This document shows, in pieces, positions 19,054 to 27,463 of a DNA stretch of 64,000 bases. Both the position numbers and the translations under genes were made by a program. The stretch covers positions 1 through 64,000 of the forward strand of contig NZ_JBGMEB010000014.1 of NCBI RefSeq assembly GCF_041447285.1, written 5' to 3'. The notes under the pieces were generated by a model, which made no database searches, was not told where the DNA came from, and worked only from the letters and a program-made list of their open reading frames with translations. Source of the DNA: Methanomethylovorans sp041447285 (lineage in GTDB: Archaea; Halobacteriota; Methanosarcinia; Methanosarcinales; Methanosarcinaceae). Each line of letters starts with the position of its first letter. Positions within the stretch are counted from its first letter, which is position 1.

Positions 19054-19701
19054 ATGGCAACAAAAGCAGAAATAATTGCAAAAGCAAAGGCAGCAATTCT
19101 TGACTTTGATGAAGAGGCAGCCGAAGAAGTAGCTAATGAAGCTCTCAAAGCAGGTGTCAATCCTGCAGAGCTGATCCAGGATGGTTTCACTGCTGCAATG
19201 ACAGAAGTAGGCGATCAGTTCGAAGCAGGTACATTATTCCTGCCACACGTTATCGCAGCATCTGAAGCAATGAGTGCTGGTGTGAAAGTACTCACTCCTG
19301 CACTTGAGAAGATGGGGGGAGAGACAGAGAGTAGAGGCAAGGTCCTGATCTGCACTATTGAGGGTGACATCCATTCTATCGGTAAAGATATAGTGGCTAC
19401 CATGCTTAAGATCGCCGGTTTCAAGGTTGTAGACCTTGGAAGAGATGTTGCAATCAAAGAGATTGTCAGTAAAGCATCTGAGATGAAACCGAATGTAGTG
19501 GCAACTTCAGCTCTGATGACTACTACGATGGTCAACCAGATACAGGTTGAAGAGCAGCTCAAAGAATCAGGTTTGCGCGCAGGTGTCAAGACTATGGTCG
19601 GCGGCGCACCTGTTACTCAGGCCTGGGCTGACAAGATCGGCGCTGACATATACGCCGAAAATGCAGCAGATGCAGTAACAAAGCTCAAAGCTTTGTTCTA
19701 A
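19054..19701 (+). CDS. mttC: Trimethylamine corrinoid protein MttC
   Basis: Carries the methyl group on a corrinoid between MttB and MtbA. The 215-aa protein has an N-terminal helical cap (about 1-90) and a cobalamin-binding Rossmann domain with the DxHxxG motif DIHSIG (Asp105, His107 as lower axial cobalt ligand, Gly110) followed by TSALMTTTM and MVGGAPV. The ATG follows TGGAGGATT and lies 30 bases after mttB. MtbC and MtmC in this window are paralogues with the same layout. MttC is called by its neighbour mttB. Confidence 0.95.
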   Translation: MATKAEIIAKAKAAILDFDEEAAEEVANEALKAGVNPAELIQDGFTAAMTEVGDQFEAGTLFLPHVIAASEAMSAGVKVLTPALEKMGGETESRGKVLICTIEGDIHSIGKDIVATMLKIAGFKVVDLGRDVAIKEIVSKASEMKPNVVATSALMTTTMVNQIQVEEQLKESGLRAGVKTMVGGAPVTQAWADKIGADIYAENAADAVTKLKALF

Positions 19702-19727
19702 CCCTGAATATCGGGGTCTATATCCAA

Positions 19728-19755
19728 TTGGGGTGTACCATCCAATGCACCCCAA
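19728..19755 (+). terminator. G/C-rich hairpin after mttC
   Basis: TTGGGGTG (19728-19735) pairs with CACCCCAA (19748-19755) around a 12-base loop. There is no long T-run, so it may be a partial terminator or an mRNA-stability element that lowers expression of mttP relative to mttBC. Confidence 0.5.
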
Positions 19756-19917
19756 CTCCTTCAATTACTGATTGGAGGGATATATTGCTCACTAAAGGAG
19801 GAATTATACTTAGGATAGTTTTGTGGTCATATGACTGAAAGTCAGTCTACTGGTAGTTATGACTGCATCAGTCGATTCAGGCGGGCTTTGTCCTGAAACA
19901 AAATGGAGGTATTCGAT

Positions 19918-20964
19918 TTGGATCTGCAAGCTTTAAAGAAACTCGAACATCAAAGGAGGGTAAGATATGGATACATGTGGGCTCTCTTCTGTGCTGTGCT
20001 ATGGGGACTTTGGTATCTTCCCGGTACAGTGGTCTGGGTACTCAATCCTTTTGATGAAATGTACGCTGAAATTGCTGCGGGAAGCGGTGATTCAATAGCG
20101 CTGTTGGTAACTGCTGTACTAATTACGGCATTCAATGCTTTAACGGTTATAATTGCACTAATGGTATGGAATGGTGTTCTCGGTAAATTTGGTGAAATGA
20201 AGAGAACTCTGGTAGAATTTAAGCCATGCTCAAAATGGTTCTTTTTGGCATCAATCTTTGGTGGTCCAATGGCCATTTTAGGTTCATTCATTGCTATGGG
20301 TTTTGTAGGTGCTGCTTTTGCAGCTGTTGCAGCTTTGATGTATCCTGTTGTTGGTTCTATACTTGCATCTCAGTGGTATGGTGAAAAAATAAGTAAAAGG
20401 GCTGCCACTGGTATCTTCTTGATAATTGTTGGTGGGTTCGTAATATTTGGTGGTGGGCTGCTTTCGGAACTCGGCAGTGGAAATGTTCAATGGATCGGTT
20501 ATATTGGTGGTCTGATGGCAGCTATCGGCTGGGGTATTGAAGGAGCAATCGCCGGAAAAGGCCTGGATATTGCTGAACCAGATGTTGGTCTTACTCTGCG
20601 TTTCCTGGGAGAGAACATAATCTGGTGGATCATTGCAGTACCTATCTTGGCAATTGCCGGATTCCCAATGGTAAAATATGCTTTGATGGCATTCGAACCA
20701 CTTACAATCATGGTACTTGTCTTTGCAGGAATAACATTTGGTTTCTGTTATGTTACCTGGTACAAGTCATTCCCTCTCATCGGAGTTGGAAGAGGGCAGG
20801 GTATAGGGAATCTGTATGGATTGTTTGCTGTGCTTTTTGTGATCTTGTTCTTTGGGGATGTTCCCTCATGGACTTTATTATTGGGAGGTGCATTCTGTCT
20901 CGCAGGCAGTTTCACTATGTTCTCTGAAGATACCAGTAGTCTTGAATCACTAAGAGGTGACTGA
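19918..20964 (+). CDS. mttP: Trimethylamine permease MttP
   Basis: Integral membrane transporter expected to import trimethylamine. About 348 aa with some ten hydrophobic helices (first at about WALFCAVLWGLWYLPGTVVWV), in the fold range of drug/metabolite transporters, and the aromatic-rich stretches (GLWYLPG, ENIIWWIIAVP) typical of MttP. I place the start at TTG 19918 because GGAGG (19905-19909) sits eight bases upstream; the in-frame ATG at 19903 has no ribosome site and itself overlaps that GGAGG. The gene follows mttC after about 215 bases with a hairpin between, still in the mtt transcription unit. Confidence 0.85.
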   Translation: MDLQALKKLEHQRRVRYGYMWALFCAVLWGLWYLPGTVVWVLNPFDEMYAEIAAGSGDSIALLVTAVLITAFNALTVIIALMVWNGVLGKFGEMKRTLVEFKPCSKWFFLASIFGGPMAILGSFIAMGFVGAAFAAVAALMYPVVGSILASQWYGEKISKRAATGIFLIIVGGFVIFGGGLLSELGSGNVQWIGYIGGLMAAIGWGIEGAIAGKGLDIAEPDVGLTLRFLGENIIWWIIAVPILAIAGFPMVKYALMAFEPLTIMVLVFAGITFGFCYVTWYKSFPLIGVGRGQGIGNLYGLFAVLFVILFFGDVPSWTLLLGGAFCLAGSFTMFSEDTSSLESLRGD

Positions 20965-20965
20965 A

Positions 20966-21262
20966 ATGGCCAGGAATCGTCCGATCAAGTTCAGGATACT
21001 GGAATTGTTCAGTGATGAAAAGCCTCATTGGAATTATGAGGTCGTGCAAAAGATACAGAAAGAATACAACCAGATGAGTAACTTTCAAAGAGATTCAATA
21101 AACTTTGATATTATCGAATTGGCTTCAGGGGGTATGCTCAAGGGTATCGAAACTAAGGTTGATGAAGAAGGCATCTATAAAAAGGGATTCCTTCTGCACA
21201 AGTACGTAATCACAGACTTCGGAAAAGTCAGGGCATCTAATGCGTGTCTTGTATATGTTTAA
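20966..21262 (+). CDS. Small winged-helix-like protein of the mtt operon
   Basis: 98-aa basic protein starting at ATG 20966, one base after the mttP stop codon, with AGAGGTGA as ribosome site. The pattern RILELFSDEKPHWNYEVVQKIQKEY, a helical middle, and a C-terminal strand pair (YKKGFLLHKYVITDFGK) looks like a compact winged helix. It may be a DNA-binding regulator of the methylamine genes or a protein partner of the permease. I do not recognise a named family. Tight coupling to mttP indicates a linked role. Confidence 0.65.
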   Translation: MARNRPIKFRILELFSDEKPHWNYEVVQKIQKEYNQMSNFQRDSINFDIIELASGGMLKGIETKVDEEGIYKKGFLLHKYVITDFGKVRASNACLVYV

Positions 21263-21274
21263 GGAGGAGTGCAA

Positions 21275-21424
21275 ATGGTACAAACTGCAGTCGCAATGGA
21301 AGCATACAATAGGTACTGGGCAAACTCGTACCTTCCTTCTGCAGAAGTTCTGTGGATGGTAGTGATTTTGATAGTAGCTGTTGTAGCTTTATGGCAAGCT
21401 AGGACATTTGTATCAAAATTCTAA
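21275..21424 (+). CDS. 49-aa single-helix membrane protein of the mtt operon
   Basis: ATG 21275 follows AAGGAGGAG, one of the best ribosome sites in the window, 12 bases after the preceding stop. The product has a short polar N-terminus (AYNRYWANSYLPSAE) and one hydrophobic helix (about residues 22-41, VLWMVVILIVAVVALW) with a basic C-terminus, so it should be a small membrane protein with its C-terminus in the cytosol. It is probably an accessory subunit of MttP. Such a short gene is easily missed by automatic annotation. Confidence 0.7.
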   Translation: MVQTAVAMEAYNRYWANSYLPSAEVLWMVVILIVAVVALWQARTFVSKF

Positions 21425-21530
21425 GGGTAAGTATTCTGAAAGCTGCAGGTATAATTTCATTAATGTGTTGTTATCCTGTCCTTGCTTTCAGTTTCTTTTC
21501 TCTATTGATATTAAATGTCAGCAATTACCA

Positions 21531-21570
21531 AAAAATATAAATACTTAGAGTGATTGCCTATATATAAATA
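21531..21570 (+). promoter_or_regulatory. TATA boxes of the mtbC-mtbB operon
   Basis: AAAAATATAAATACTT (21531-21546) and TATATATAAATA (21559-21570) are archaeal TATA boxes; the second predicts a start near 21595 and a leader of about 70 bases before mtbC. Confidence 0.55.
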
Positions 21571-21619
21571 TGCGTGTTACAAAAAATGGCACTAGTATAT
21601 ATATATTATCAAAGGAATA

Positions 21620-21641
21620 CCCGTCCTATTATAACAACGGG
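21620..21641 (+). promoter_or_regulatory. Hairpin in the mtbC leader
   Basis: CCCGT (21620-21624) pairs with ACGGG (21637-21641) around a 12-base A/T-rich loop, between the predicted transcription start and the GAGGT ribosome site of mtbC. Confidence 0.35.
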
Positions 21642-21667
21642 CATAAAAACCAATATGAGGTATGAAA

Positions 21668-22312
21668 ATGAGCAAAGAAGAGATGTTCAAGGAACTCTCA
21701 GATGCGATCATTTCCTGTAAGAAGGACGTAGTGATCGCTGCTGTGAACAAGGCAAAAGGCCAGGGAATCGCACCTGCTGAGATCATTGAGAAAGGTCTTG
21801 CTGCAGGTATGAATGCAGTAGGTATAATGTTCGAGAGAGGCAAGCTGTTCTTACCGCACGTTATGATGGCGGCAGGCGCCATGCAAGAAGGGGTAAATGT
21901 CCTGGAAGCCGACATGCCTAAGGAAGCAGCATCTAAGAAACTGGGTATCATCGTCAACGGTACAGTTGAAGGCGATGTGCACGATATTGGCAAGTCCATC
22001 GTGTCCACTATGCTGCAATCTGCAGGTTTTGAAGTCCACGATATAGGTCGGGATGTGCCACTCCAGAACTTTATTGACAAAGCTAAGGAAACCAATGCAC
22101 AGATGATCGGTCTTTCAGCTCTCATGACAACAACACTGGCAGGCCAGAAGGATGTTATCGAGATGCTTAAAGAACAGGGCATGAGAGACAAGGTCAAGGT
22201 CATGGTAGGCGGTGCCCCTGCAACCCAGAACTGGGCTGACAAGATAGGCGCTGACTGCTATGCAGAGAATGCAAGTGAAGCAGTTGCAAAGGCAAAAGAG
22301 CTTTTGCTCTGA
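21668..22312 (+). CDS. mtbC: Dimethylamine corrinoid protein MtbC
   Basis: Corrinoid carrier between MtbB and MtbA in dimethylamine use. From the ATG at 21668 (preferred to the in-frame ATG at 21662 because GAGGT lies at proper spacing) it is 214 aa. The cobalamin-binding motif EGDVHDIG places the axial ligand at His105; the helical cap (GIAPAEIIEKGLAAGMNAVG) and the ALMTTTL and MVGGAPATQ segments complete the fold. It overlaps no gene and is followed after 12 bases by mtbB. Confidence 0.94.
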   Translation: MSKEEMFKELSDAIISCKKDVVIAAVNKAKGQGIAPAEIIEKGLAAGMNAVGIMFERGKLFLPHVMMAAGAMQEGVNVLEADMPKEAASKKLGIIVNGTVEGDVHDIGKSIVSTMLQSAGFEVHDIGRDVPLQNFIDKAKETNAQMIGLSALMTTTLAGQKDVIEMLKEQGMRDKVKVMVGGAPATQNWADKIGADCYAENASEAVAKAKELLL

Positions 22313-22324
22313 GGAGTGAGGGAA

Positions 22325-23725
22325 ATGACACAATATGCATTGAGAATGGGAGACGGTAAGAGGATCTTCCTTACAAAGGAACAGATCAAAGCCGATCTTG
22401 CAGCAGGTACTGCAGATGCTGCAGACCTGGGCAGCATTCCCGCGTTAAGTGGTAATGAACTGGACAAGCTGGCTGAGATTATTATGATGCCTGCCAGAAT
22501 GGTTGGTGTAGAGCCTGGTAAGGAAGTACCTGTAACACACGACATAGGTACCATCAGACTTGACGGTGATCAGGGTAACAGTGGTGTAGGAATTCCTACA
22601 AGCAGGCTTGCAGGATGTATGGTCCACGAGAGAGCTTTCGGTGCCGATACCATGGAACTGGGCCACATCGACTACAGTTTCAAGCCCGTGAAACCTGTGA
22701 TTGCACAGGAGCAGCAGGCAATGGAAGTGTGCCAGCAGAACATGGTGGTACCATTGTTCTACGGTGCTATGCCTAACATGGGATTGTATTACACTCCTGA
22801 TGGTCCCTTCGAGAATCCTGGAGACCTTATGAAGGCTTTTAAGATTACTGAAGCTCAGGCATCCATGGAACATGCTGCAGACCATCTTACCAGAGATATG
22901 ATCTGGATCATGCAGAAGATGATGTTTGCAGGTGCAGATGGTGTTAACTTTGACACAACTGGGGCAGCCGGTGATGGTGATATGTTTGCAACGCTCCGAG
23001 CAGTGGAAGCTTTGAGAAAGCAATATCCTGAGATGTATATTGAAGTAGGTATGGCTGGAGAGCTTGTACTGGGTATGCACGGTGAGCTGCAATACGATAA
23101 CACTACCTTGGCAGGACTGTGGCCTCATCAGCAGGTAGCTCTTGTGGCAAAGGCAGGAGCTAATGTATTCGGACCTGTGGTCAACACCAACACCAGCAAA
23201 TCCGCAGCATGGAACCTGGCAAGGGCTGTTACTTTCGTGAAGGCAGCTGTAAAGGCATCACCAATACCGTGTCACGTAAACATGGGTATGGGTGTGGGCG
23301 GTATTCCAATGCTGGAAACCCCAACCATTGATGCAGTTTCCAGAGCCAGCAAGGCGATGGTGGAAATTGCTGGCGTGGATGGTATATAGATAGGGGTCGG
23401 CGACCCGATGGGTATGCCGATCACTCACATAATGACCTCCGGTATGAGCGGTATAAGAGCAGCTGGTGACCTTGTGGCGAGGATGGAATTCTCTAAGAGT
23501 ATGAGGCTCAACGATGCCAAGAACTATGTGGCAAAGAAGCTGGGCGTTTCTACAATGGACCTCTCTGATGAGTATGTCATGAGAGAACTGAGGGAAGAGC
23601 TCGGTATAGGCGTGGTAACCTCTGTTGCAGGAGCGCCGAAAGGCATTGCAGCCAAGATGAACATCGAGAAGCTGCTTGATGTCAAGATAAACTGCTGTGA
23701 GAAGTTCAGAGGGAAGCTGAAGTAA
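22325..23725 (+). CDS. mtbB: Dimethylamine methyltransferase MtbB (contains pyrrolysine)
   Basis: Transfers a methyl group from dimethylamine to MtbC, releasing monomethylamine. The amber TAG at 23387-23389 is codon 355 (Pyl356 in the one-residue-longer Methanosarcina protein), in the context VEIAGVDGI then IGVGDPMGMPITH, and the frame continues to TAA at 23723. Total length 466 residues, as expected. The start is the ATG at 22325 after GGAGTGAGG, not the upstream GTG at 22316, because known MtbB proteins begin with the YALRMGDGKR block near residue 4. Without amber reading the gene splits into two false ORFs. Confidence 0.96.
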
Positions 23726-23783
23726 CTTATTTAAGTCGCGATGGCCGGAACCTTGCGGTGCAAGACTCGGTCTATTTCTCTCC

Positions 23784-23847
23784 TTTATATATTTTGTGTA
23801 CTTTGACGGAAAACTATAAGTATAATTAAGTCGGTATAGAGATACCG
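23784..23847 (+). promoter_or_regulatory. Promoter and leader hairpin of mtmC-mtmB
   Basis: TTTATATATTTT (23784-23795) is a TATA box about 160 bases before mtmC. In the leader CGGTAT (23832-23837) pairs with ATACCG (23842-23847) around AGAG, and further on CTGTGT (near 23864) can pair with ACACAG (near 23900). Confidence 0.45.
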
Positions 23848-23945
23848 TATGCCAATAAAGGAGCTGTGTAAAAAGAGTAAATAGCATCAATTTCTACAAC
23901 ACAGGTTCATATAAGGTCTAAAAATTTGATGATGGAGGAATACAA

Positions 23946-24596
23946 ATGGGAAAGCAAGAGATAATTGAGAAACTTAAAGATACTATAATTAAGCAGGATA
24001 TCAATGGTTGTGCAGCAGCAGCCAAGGAAGCACTGGCTGCTGGTGTACCAGCGTTTGAGGCCATCAATGATGGTCTTGCAGTGGGTATGAAGGTCGTTGG
24101 TGACAGATTCGAAGCTGCTGAGATATTCTTACCACAGATCATGATGTCAGCCAAGGCCATGAATGCTGCAATGGCAGTTCTCAGTCCTGAACTCGAAAAA
24201 GAGCAAATAGGCGAAGGTAAGGGTACTGCAATTACTTATGTGCAGGAAGGAGACATTCACGATATTGGTCACAGACTAGTGTCAACTATGCTGGGTGCAA
24301 GTGGCTTTAAGATAGTAGATCTTGGTGTGGATGTACCTAACGAAAAAGTAGTTGAAGAGGTTGCAAACGCCAAAGTTCAGAAAATAATCCTCGTAGGTTC
24401 TGCACTCATGACAACTTCTATGCTTGGCCAGAAGGACGTGGTCAGACTGCTCACTGAAGAAGGTGTAAGAGACAAGGTCAAGATAATGTTTGGTGGCGCA
24501 CCTGTTACCAAGGCTTGGATCAAGGAAATTGGTGCCGATGCAACTGCAGAGAATGCAGCCGAAGCAGCTCGTGTAGCTCTGGACATAATGAAATAA
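23946..24596 (+). CDS. mtmC: Monomethylamine corrinoid protein MtmC
   Basis: Corrinoid carrier between MtmB and MtbA in monomethylamine use; 216 aa. The cobalamin-binding motif EGDIHDIG gives His105 as axial ligand. The cap domain (AAGVPAFEAINDGLAVGMKVVG) and the GSALMTTSM and MFGGAPVTK segments are intact. ATG 23946 follows GATGGAGGA. It lies 12 bases before mtmB. The substrate name is set by that neighbour. Confidence 0.94.
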   Translation: MGKQEIIEKLKDTIIKQDINGCAAAAKEALAAGVPAFEAINDGLAVGMKVVGDRFEAAEIFLPQIMMSAKAMNAAMAVLSPELEKEQIGEGKGTAITYVQEGDIHDIGHRLVSTMLGASGFKIVDLGVDVPNEKVVEEVANAKVQKIILVGSALMTTSMLGQKDVVRLLTEEGVRDKVKIMFGGAPVTKAWIKEIGADATAENAAEAARVALDIMK

Positions 24597-24608
24597 GGAG
24601 GTTTAGCG

Positions 24609-25985
24609 ATGACATACAGAAAATCATTTGACGTTTACGACTTCTATGACCGTGCAAAGACCGGAGAGAAGATCACTCAGGATGATTGGGATCTCATGGT
24701 TATTCCATCTAAGACCATGGAACTCAAGCAGAAGTATGGCTTAGACTTTAAGGGTGAGTTCATCCCTACCGACAAGGACATGATGGAAAGGCTGTTCAAG
24801 GCTGGTTTCGAGATGCTGTTGGAATGCGGTATCTTCTGTACCGACACCCACAGGGTCGTCAAGTACACCGAGGACGAGATCTGGGACGCTATTAAAAACG
24901 CAGGTGAGGAGTTCACTCTGGGTACTGGCAGGGACGCTGTGCGTGTCAGCAAGAGGCAAGTGGGAGATAAGAAGAAACCCATCATTCAGGGTGGCCCGAC
25001 TGGTTCTCCAATATCCGAAGATATGTTCCTTCCTGTGCATATGAGCTATGCTCTGGAGAAGGAAGTTGACACCATTGTCGATGGTGTGATGTACTCTGTC
25101 CGCGGCAAGTCTCCTGTGCCAGGCAGCCCCTACGAGGTACTTGCAGCCAAGACCGAAGCCAGGCTCATCAAGCAGGCATGTGCTATGGCAGGCCGCCCAG
25201 GCATGGGCATATAGGGACCAGAGACTTCCCTGTCCGCTCAGGGAAATATCGCTGCTGATTGTGCCGGTGGTATGATTAGCAGTGACAGCCATGAGGTCTC
25301 ACAGCTTAATGAGCTTAAGATCGACCTGGATGCGATTGCTGTGATAGCCCATTATCAGGCTAACAGCAACATTATCATGGACGAACAGATGCCCATATTC
25401 GGTGGTTACGCAGGTGGCATTGAAGAAACAACTATTGTGAACATCGCAACCCACATTAATTCAATGGTAATGAGCAATGCAAGCTGGCACCTTGACGGTC
25501 CTGTGCATATCAGATGGGGTTCCACAAACACCAGGGAAACCCTTATGATCGCAGGCTGGGCATGTGCAACCATCAGCGAGTTCACCAACATTCTCTCAGG
25601 TAACCAGTACTATCCATGTGCAGGTCCATGTACCGAGATGTGCCTGCTGGAAGCAGCTGCTCAGTCCATCACAGACACTGCATCCGGCCGTGAGATCCTT
25701 TCAGGTGTCGCAGCTGCAAAGGGTGTCGCACTGGACAAGACCACTGGTATGGAAGCCAGGATGATGGGAGAAGCTGCAAGGGCTACTGCTGGAATGGAGA
25801 TTCCTGAGGTCAACAAGATCCTGGATAATCTCGTCAAGATGTACGAGAAGAACTATGCCACAGCACCCGCTGGAAAGACCTTCCAGGAATGTTACAACGT
25901 CAAGACCATTGAACCCACAGATGAATACCTCAAGGTATACGACGGAGCAAGAAAGAAGCTTGAGGGACTTGGACTGGTATTCTAA
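24609..25985 (+). CDS. mtmB: Monomethylamine methyltransferase MtmB (contains pyrrolysine)
   Basis: Transfers the methyl group of monomethylamine to MtmC with release of ammonia. TAG at 25212-25214 is codon 202, the crystallographically established pyrrolysine position of MtmB, in the context AGRPGMGI then GPETSLSAQG; translation continues in frame to TAA at 25983. Total length is 458 residues, identical to the Methanosarcina protein. ATG 24609 follows AAGGAGGTTT. A perfect 7-bp hairpin begins 11 bases after the amber. The gene ends in a clear terminator shared with the convergent MtmB paralogue. Confidence 0.97.
25226..25245 (+). promoter_or_regulatory. PYLIS-like stem-loop after the mtmB amber codon
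   Basis: TTCCCTG (25226-25232) pairs perfectly with CAGGGAA (25239-25245) around a six-base loop, starting 11 bases after TAG. A structure at this place (PYLIS) was proposed for mtmB as an aid to UAG reading; later work found it helpful but not essential. I see only a 5-bp stem after the mtbB amber (23394-23406) and none as clear after that of mttB. Confidence 0.55.
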
Positions 25986-26010
25986 ACCTTAGTAGTAACT
26001 CACTTCCGTT

Positions 26011-26040
26011 ACCGGTGGCTGATCCCCACCGGTTATTTTT
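26011..26040. terminator. Bidirectional hairpin terminator between mtmB and its paralogue
   Basis: ACCGGTGG (26011-26018) pairs with CCACCGGT (26026-26033), followed by TATTTTT. It separates the convergent mtmB and MtmB-like genes. Confidence 0.75.
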
Positions 26041-26089
26041 AGTAGTGCACTCTTTCATAATGGCTTCTACTATGATTTATAATGAAATA

Positions 26090-27463
26090 TTAGATTGCTT
26101 CTCCTGGAAAATTTCCCATTATCTCGTAGGATATCTTTCTATAGAGCGATATGTATTCCTCAGTAGGTTCAAGATCATACTCTGATTTAATCCTATAACA
26201 TTTATCAAAGGTTTTTCCTTCAGGAGGATTGGTAAGCTTATTCTCATACTTTGAATATATTTTCTCGACAAGACGGTTTGCTTCAGACAGTGACAAATGT
26301 GTTGCCATTTGTGCTATTTCACCCATGAATCTGGACTCAAGGCCTGATGAATGGTCCGGCACTCCGCCGTGTGATCCTACTGGACCAAGAAGCATGTCCC
26401 TGCCGCATACCGTGTCTCCTATTGCCTGGGCAGCAGTTTCATAAAACATCATATCAGTGCATATTCCAGCTGCGTTCCAGTAATATCTTGCAGTGTAATA
26501 ATTCATATTCCTGGATATTGCAAGTGAGGAAAGGTTAGATGCCCAGAGTATCTCTTTTGCAGAAGATGATCCGGTATTCGCATGAACAGCACCCGATGCA
26601 TGGATGCTTGAATGGGTAAGTACTTTTGATTGCAACGTCTCAGCTACATCTATTATTGCAAGTCCTTCTGGTGAACCTATACAAGGTCCGCCAAAAACAG
26701 GCACTTGTCCGGAAACATAATGATTTCCATGTTCTTGATGAAAAATACATTTTGATAATGTTTCATAGTCGACTTTCAGATCGTCCATGTAAACTTCCTG
26801 AGGGTCATAACTGGAATATAGTTCATCTGATGATACGAGCAGATATGAAGTGGGAAGAGTAGGTGTGCTGGGCCCCATCAATGCCAGTCCTTCGCGTCCT
26901 CCTATCTTTGTAGCAAGCCTTTCATTCCGTGCAGCTTTAAGGACAGCTAACATTTCCAGTGGACTCTTTGGTCTTATGTATTCTCCGCAAAACTGTTTCA
27001 TTGCACCGCTATAAATTCCCTGCACAACATTTTCAAGTACTGCACTTAAATTAATGTAAAGGAAATTCTCTTCAGAAACACTTCCTCCCATTGGACCACC
27101 AATAATAGTTGGGGGGATAGGTGCCATAGGATATCTGTGGGCAATGGTTACTTTTTCTTTTAATCTCCCGATTTCCAAAGGATTTATAACATTAAGGGAT
27201 TTCAGAATGTCTTCTTCATCGATCTTGATGACTTTTTCGGTGCTTTTGCAGTATACACCTACGGAATGTAGTAGTTCTATCCCTGCCTCAAATGTTGCAT
27301 CTGCAAGTTCAAGATCAGTGGGTACAAAGCTTTTTCCATCGTATTTGATGCCATACTCTAAAGCAAGTTCTTCTGATTTTTTGAAGACACTCAGATCATG
27401 CTGTTTCTCAGTTTTAGTCTCGCCTTCAATTGCACTTTTGAGGTATTTATACATGTTTTGCAT
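26090..27463 (-). CDS. MtmB-family methyltransferase paralogue lacking pyrrolysine
   Basis: Complete 457-aa homologue of MtmB with no amber codon. Alignment is plain along the length (start YGIKYDGKSFVPTDLELADATFEAGIELL; IIGGPMGGSVSEENFLYINLS; PVFGGPCIGSPEG; end PPEGKTFDKCYRIK). At the pyrrolysine site MtmB has GMGI-Pyl-GPETS, and this protein has LALMGPST with Met196 (codon ATG) in its place. It must therefore use a different catalytic route or substrate, as the non-Pyl MttB homologues do (for example glycine betaine methyltransferase). It has no adjacent corrinoid-protein gene and may borrow MtmC. Its upstream region faces mtbA. The ribosome site is weak. Function not known. Confidence 0.88.
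   Translation of the reverse strand: MQNMYKYLKSAIEGETKTEKQHDLSVFKKSEELALEYGIKYDGKSFVPTDLELADATFEAGIELLHSVGVYCKSTEKVIKIDEEDILKSLNVINPLEIGRLKEKVTIAHRYPMAPIPPTIIGGPMGGSVSEENFLYINLSAVLENVVQGIYSGAMKQFCGEYIRPKSPLEMLAVLKAARNERLATKIGGREGLALMGPSTPTLPTSYLLVSSDELYSSYDPQEVYMDDLKVDYETLSKCIFHQEHGNHYVSGQVPVFGGPCIGSPEGLAIIDVAETLQSKVLTHSSIHASGAVHANTGSSSAKEILWASNLSSLAISRNMNYYTARYYWNAAGICTDMMFYETAAQAIGDTVCGRDMLLGPVGSHGGVPDHSSGLESRFMGEIAQMATHLSLSEANRLVEKIYSKYENKLTNPPEGKTFDKCYRIKSEYDLEPTEEYISLYRKISYEIMGNFPGEAI

Noticed and set aside
23387..23389. mtbB as a pseudogene with a premature stop
   Set aside because: TAG at codon 355 matches the Pyl site of MtbB, and both halves are intact and conserved.
25212..25214. 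mtmB as a pseudogene with a premature stop
   Set aside because: TAG at codon 202 is the established Pyl site, and the total length equals the known protein.
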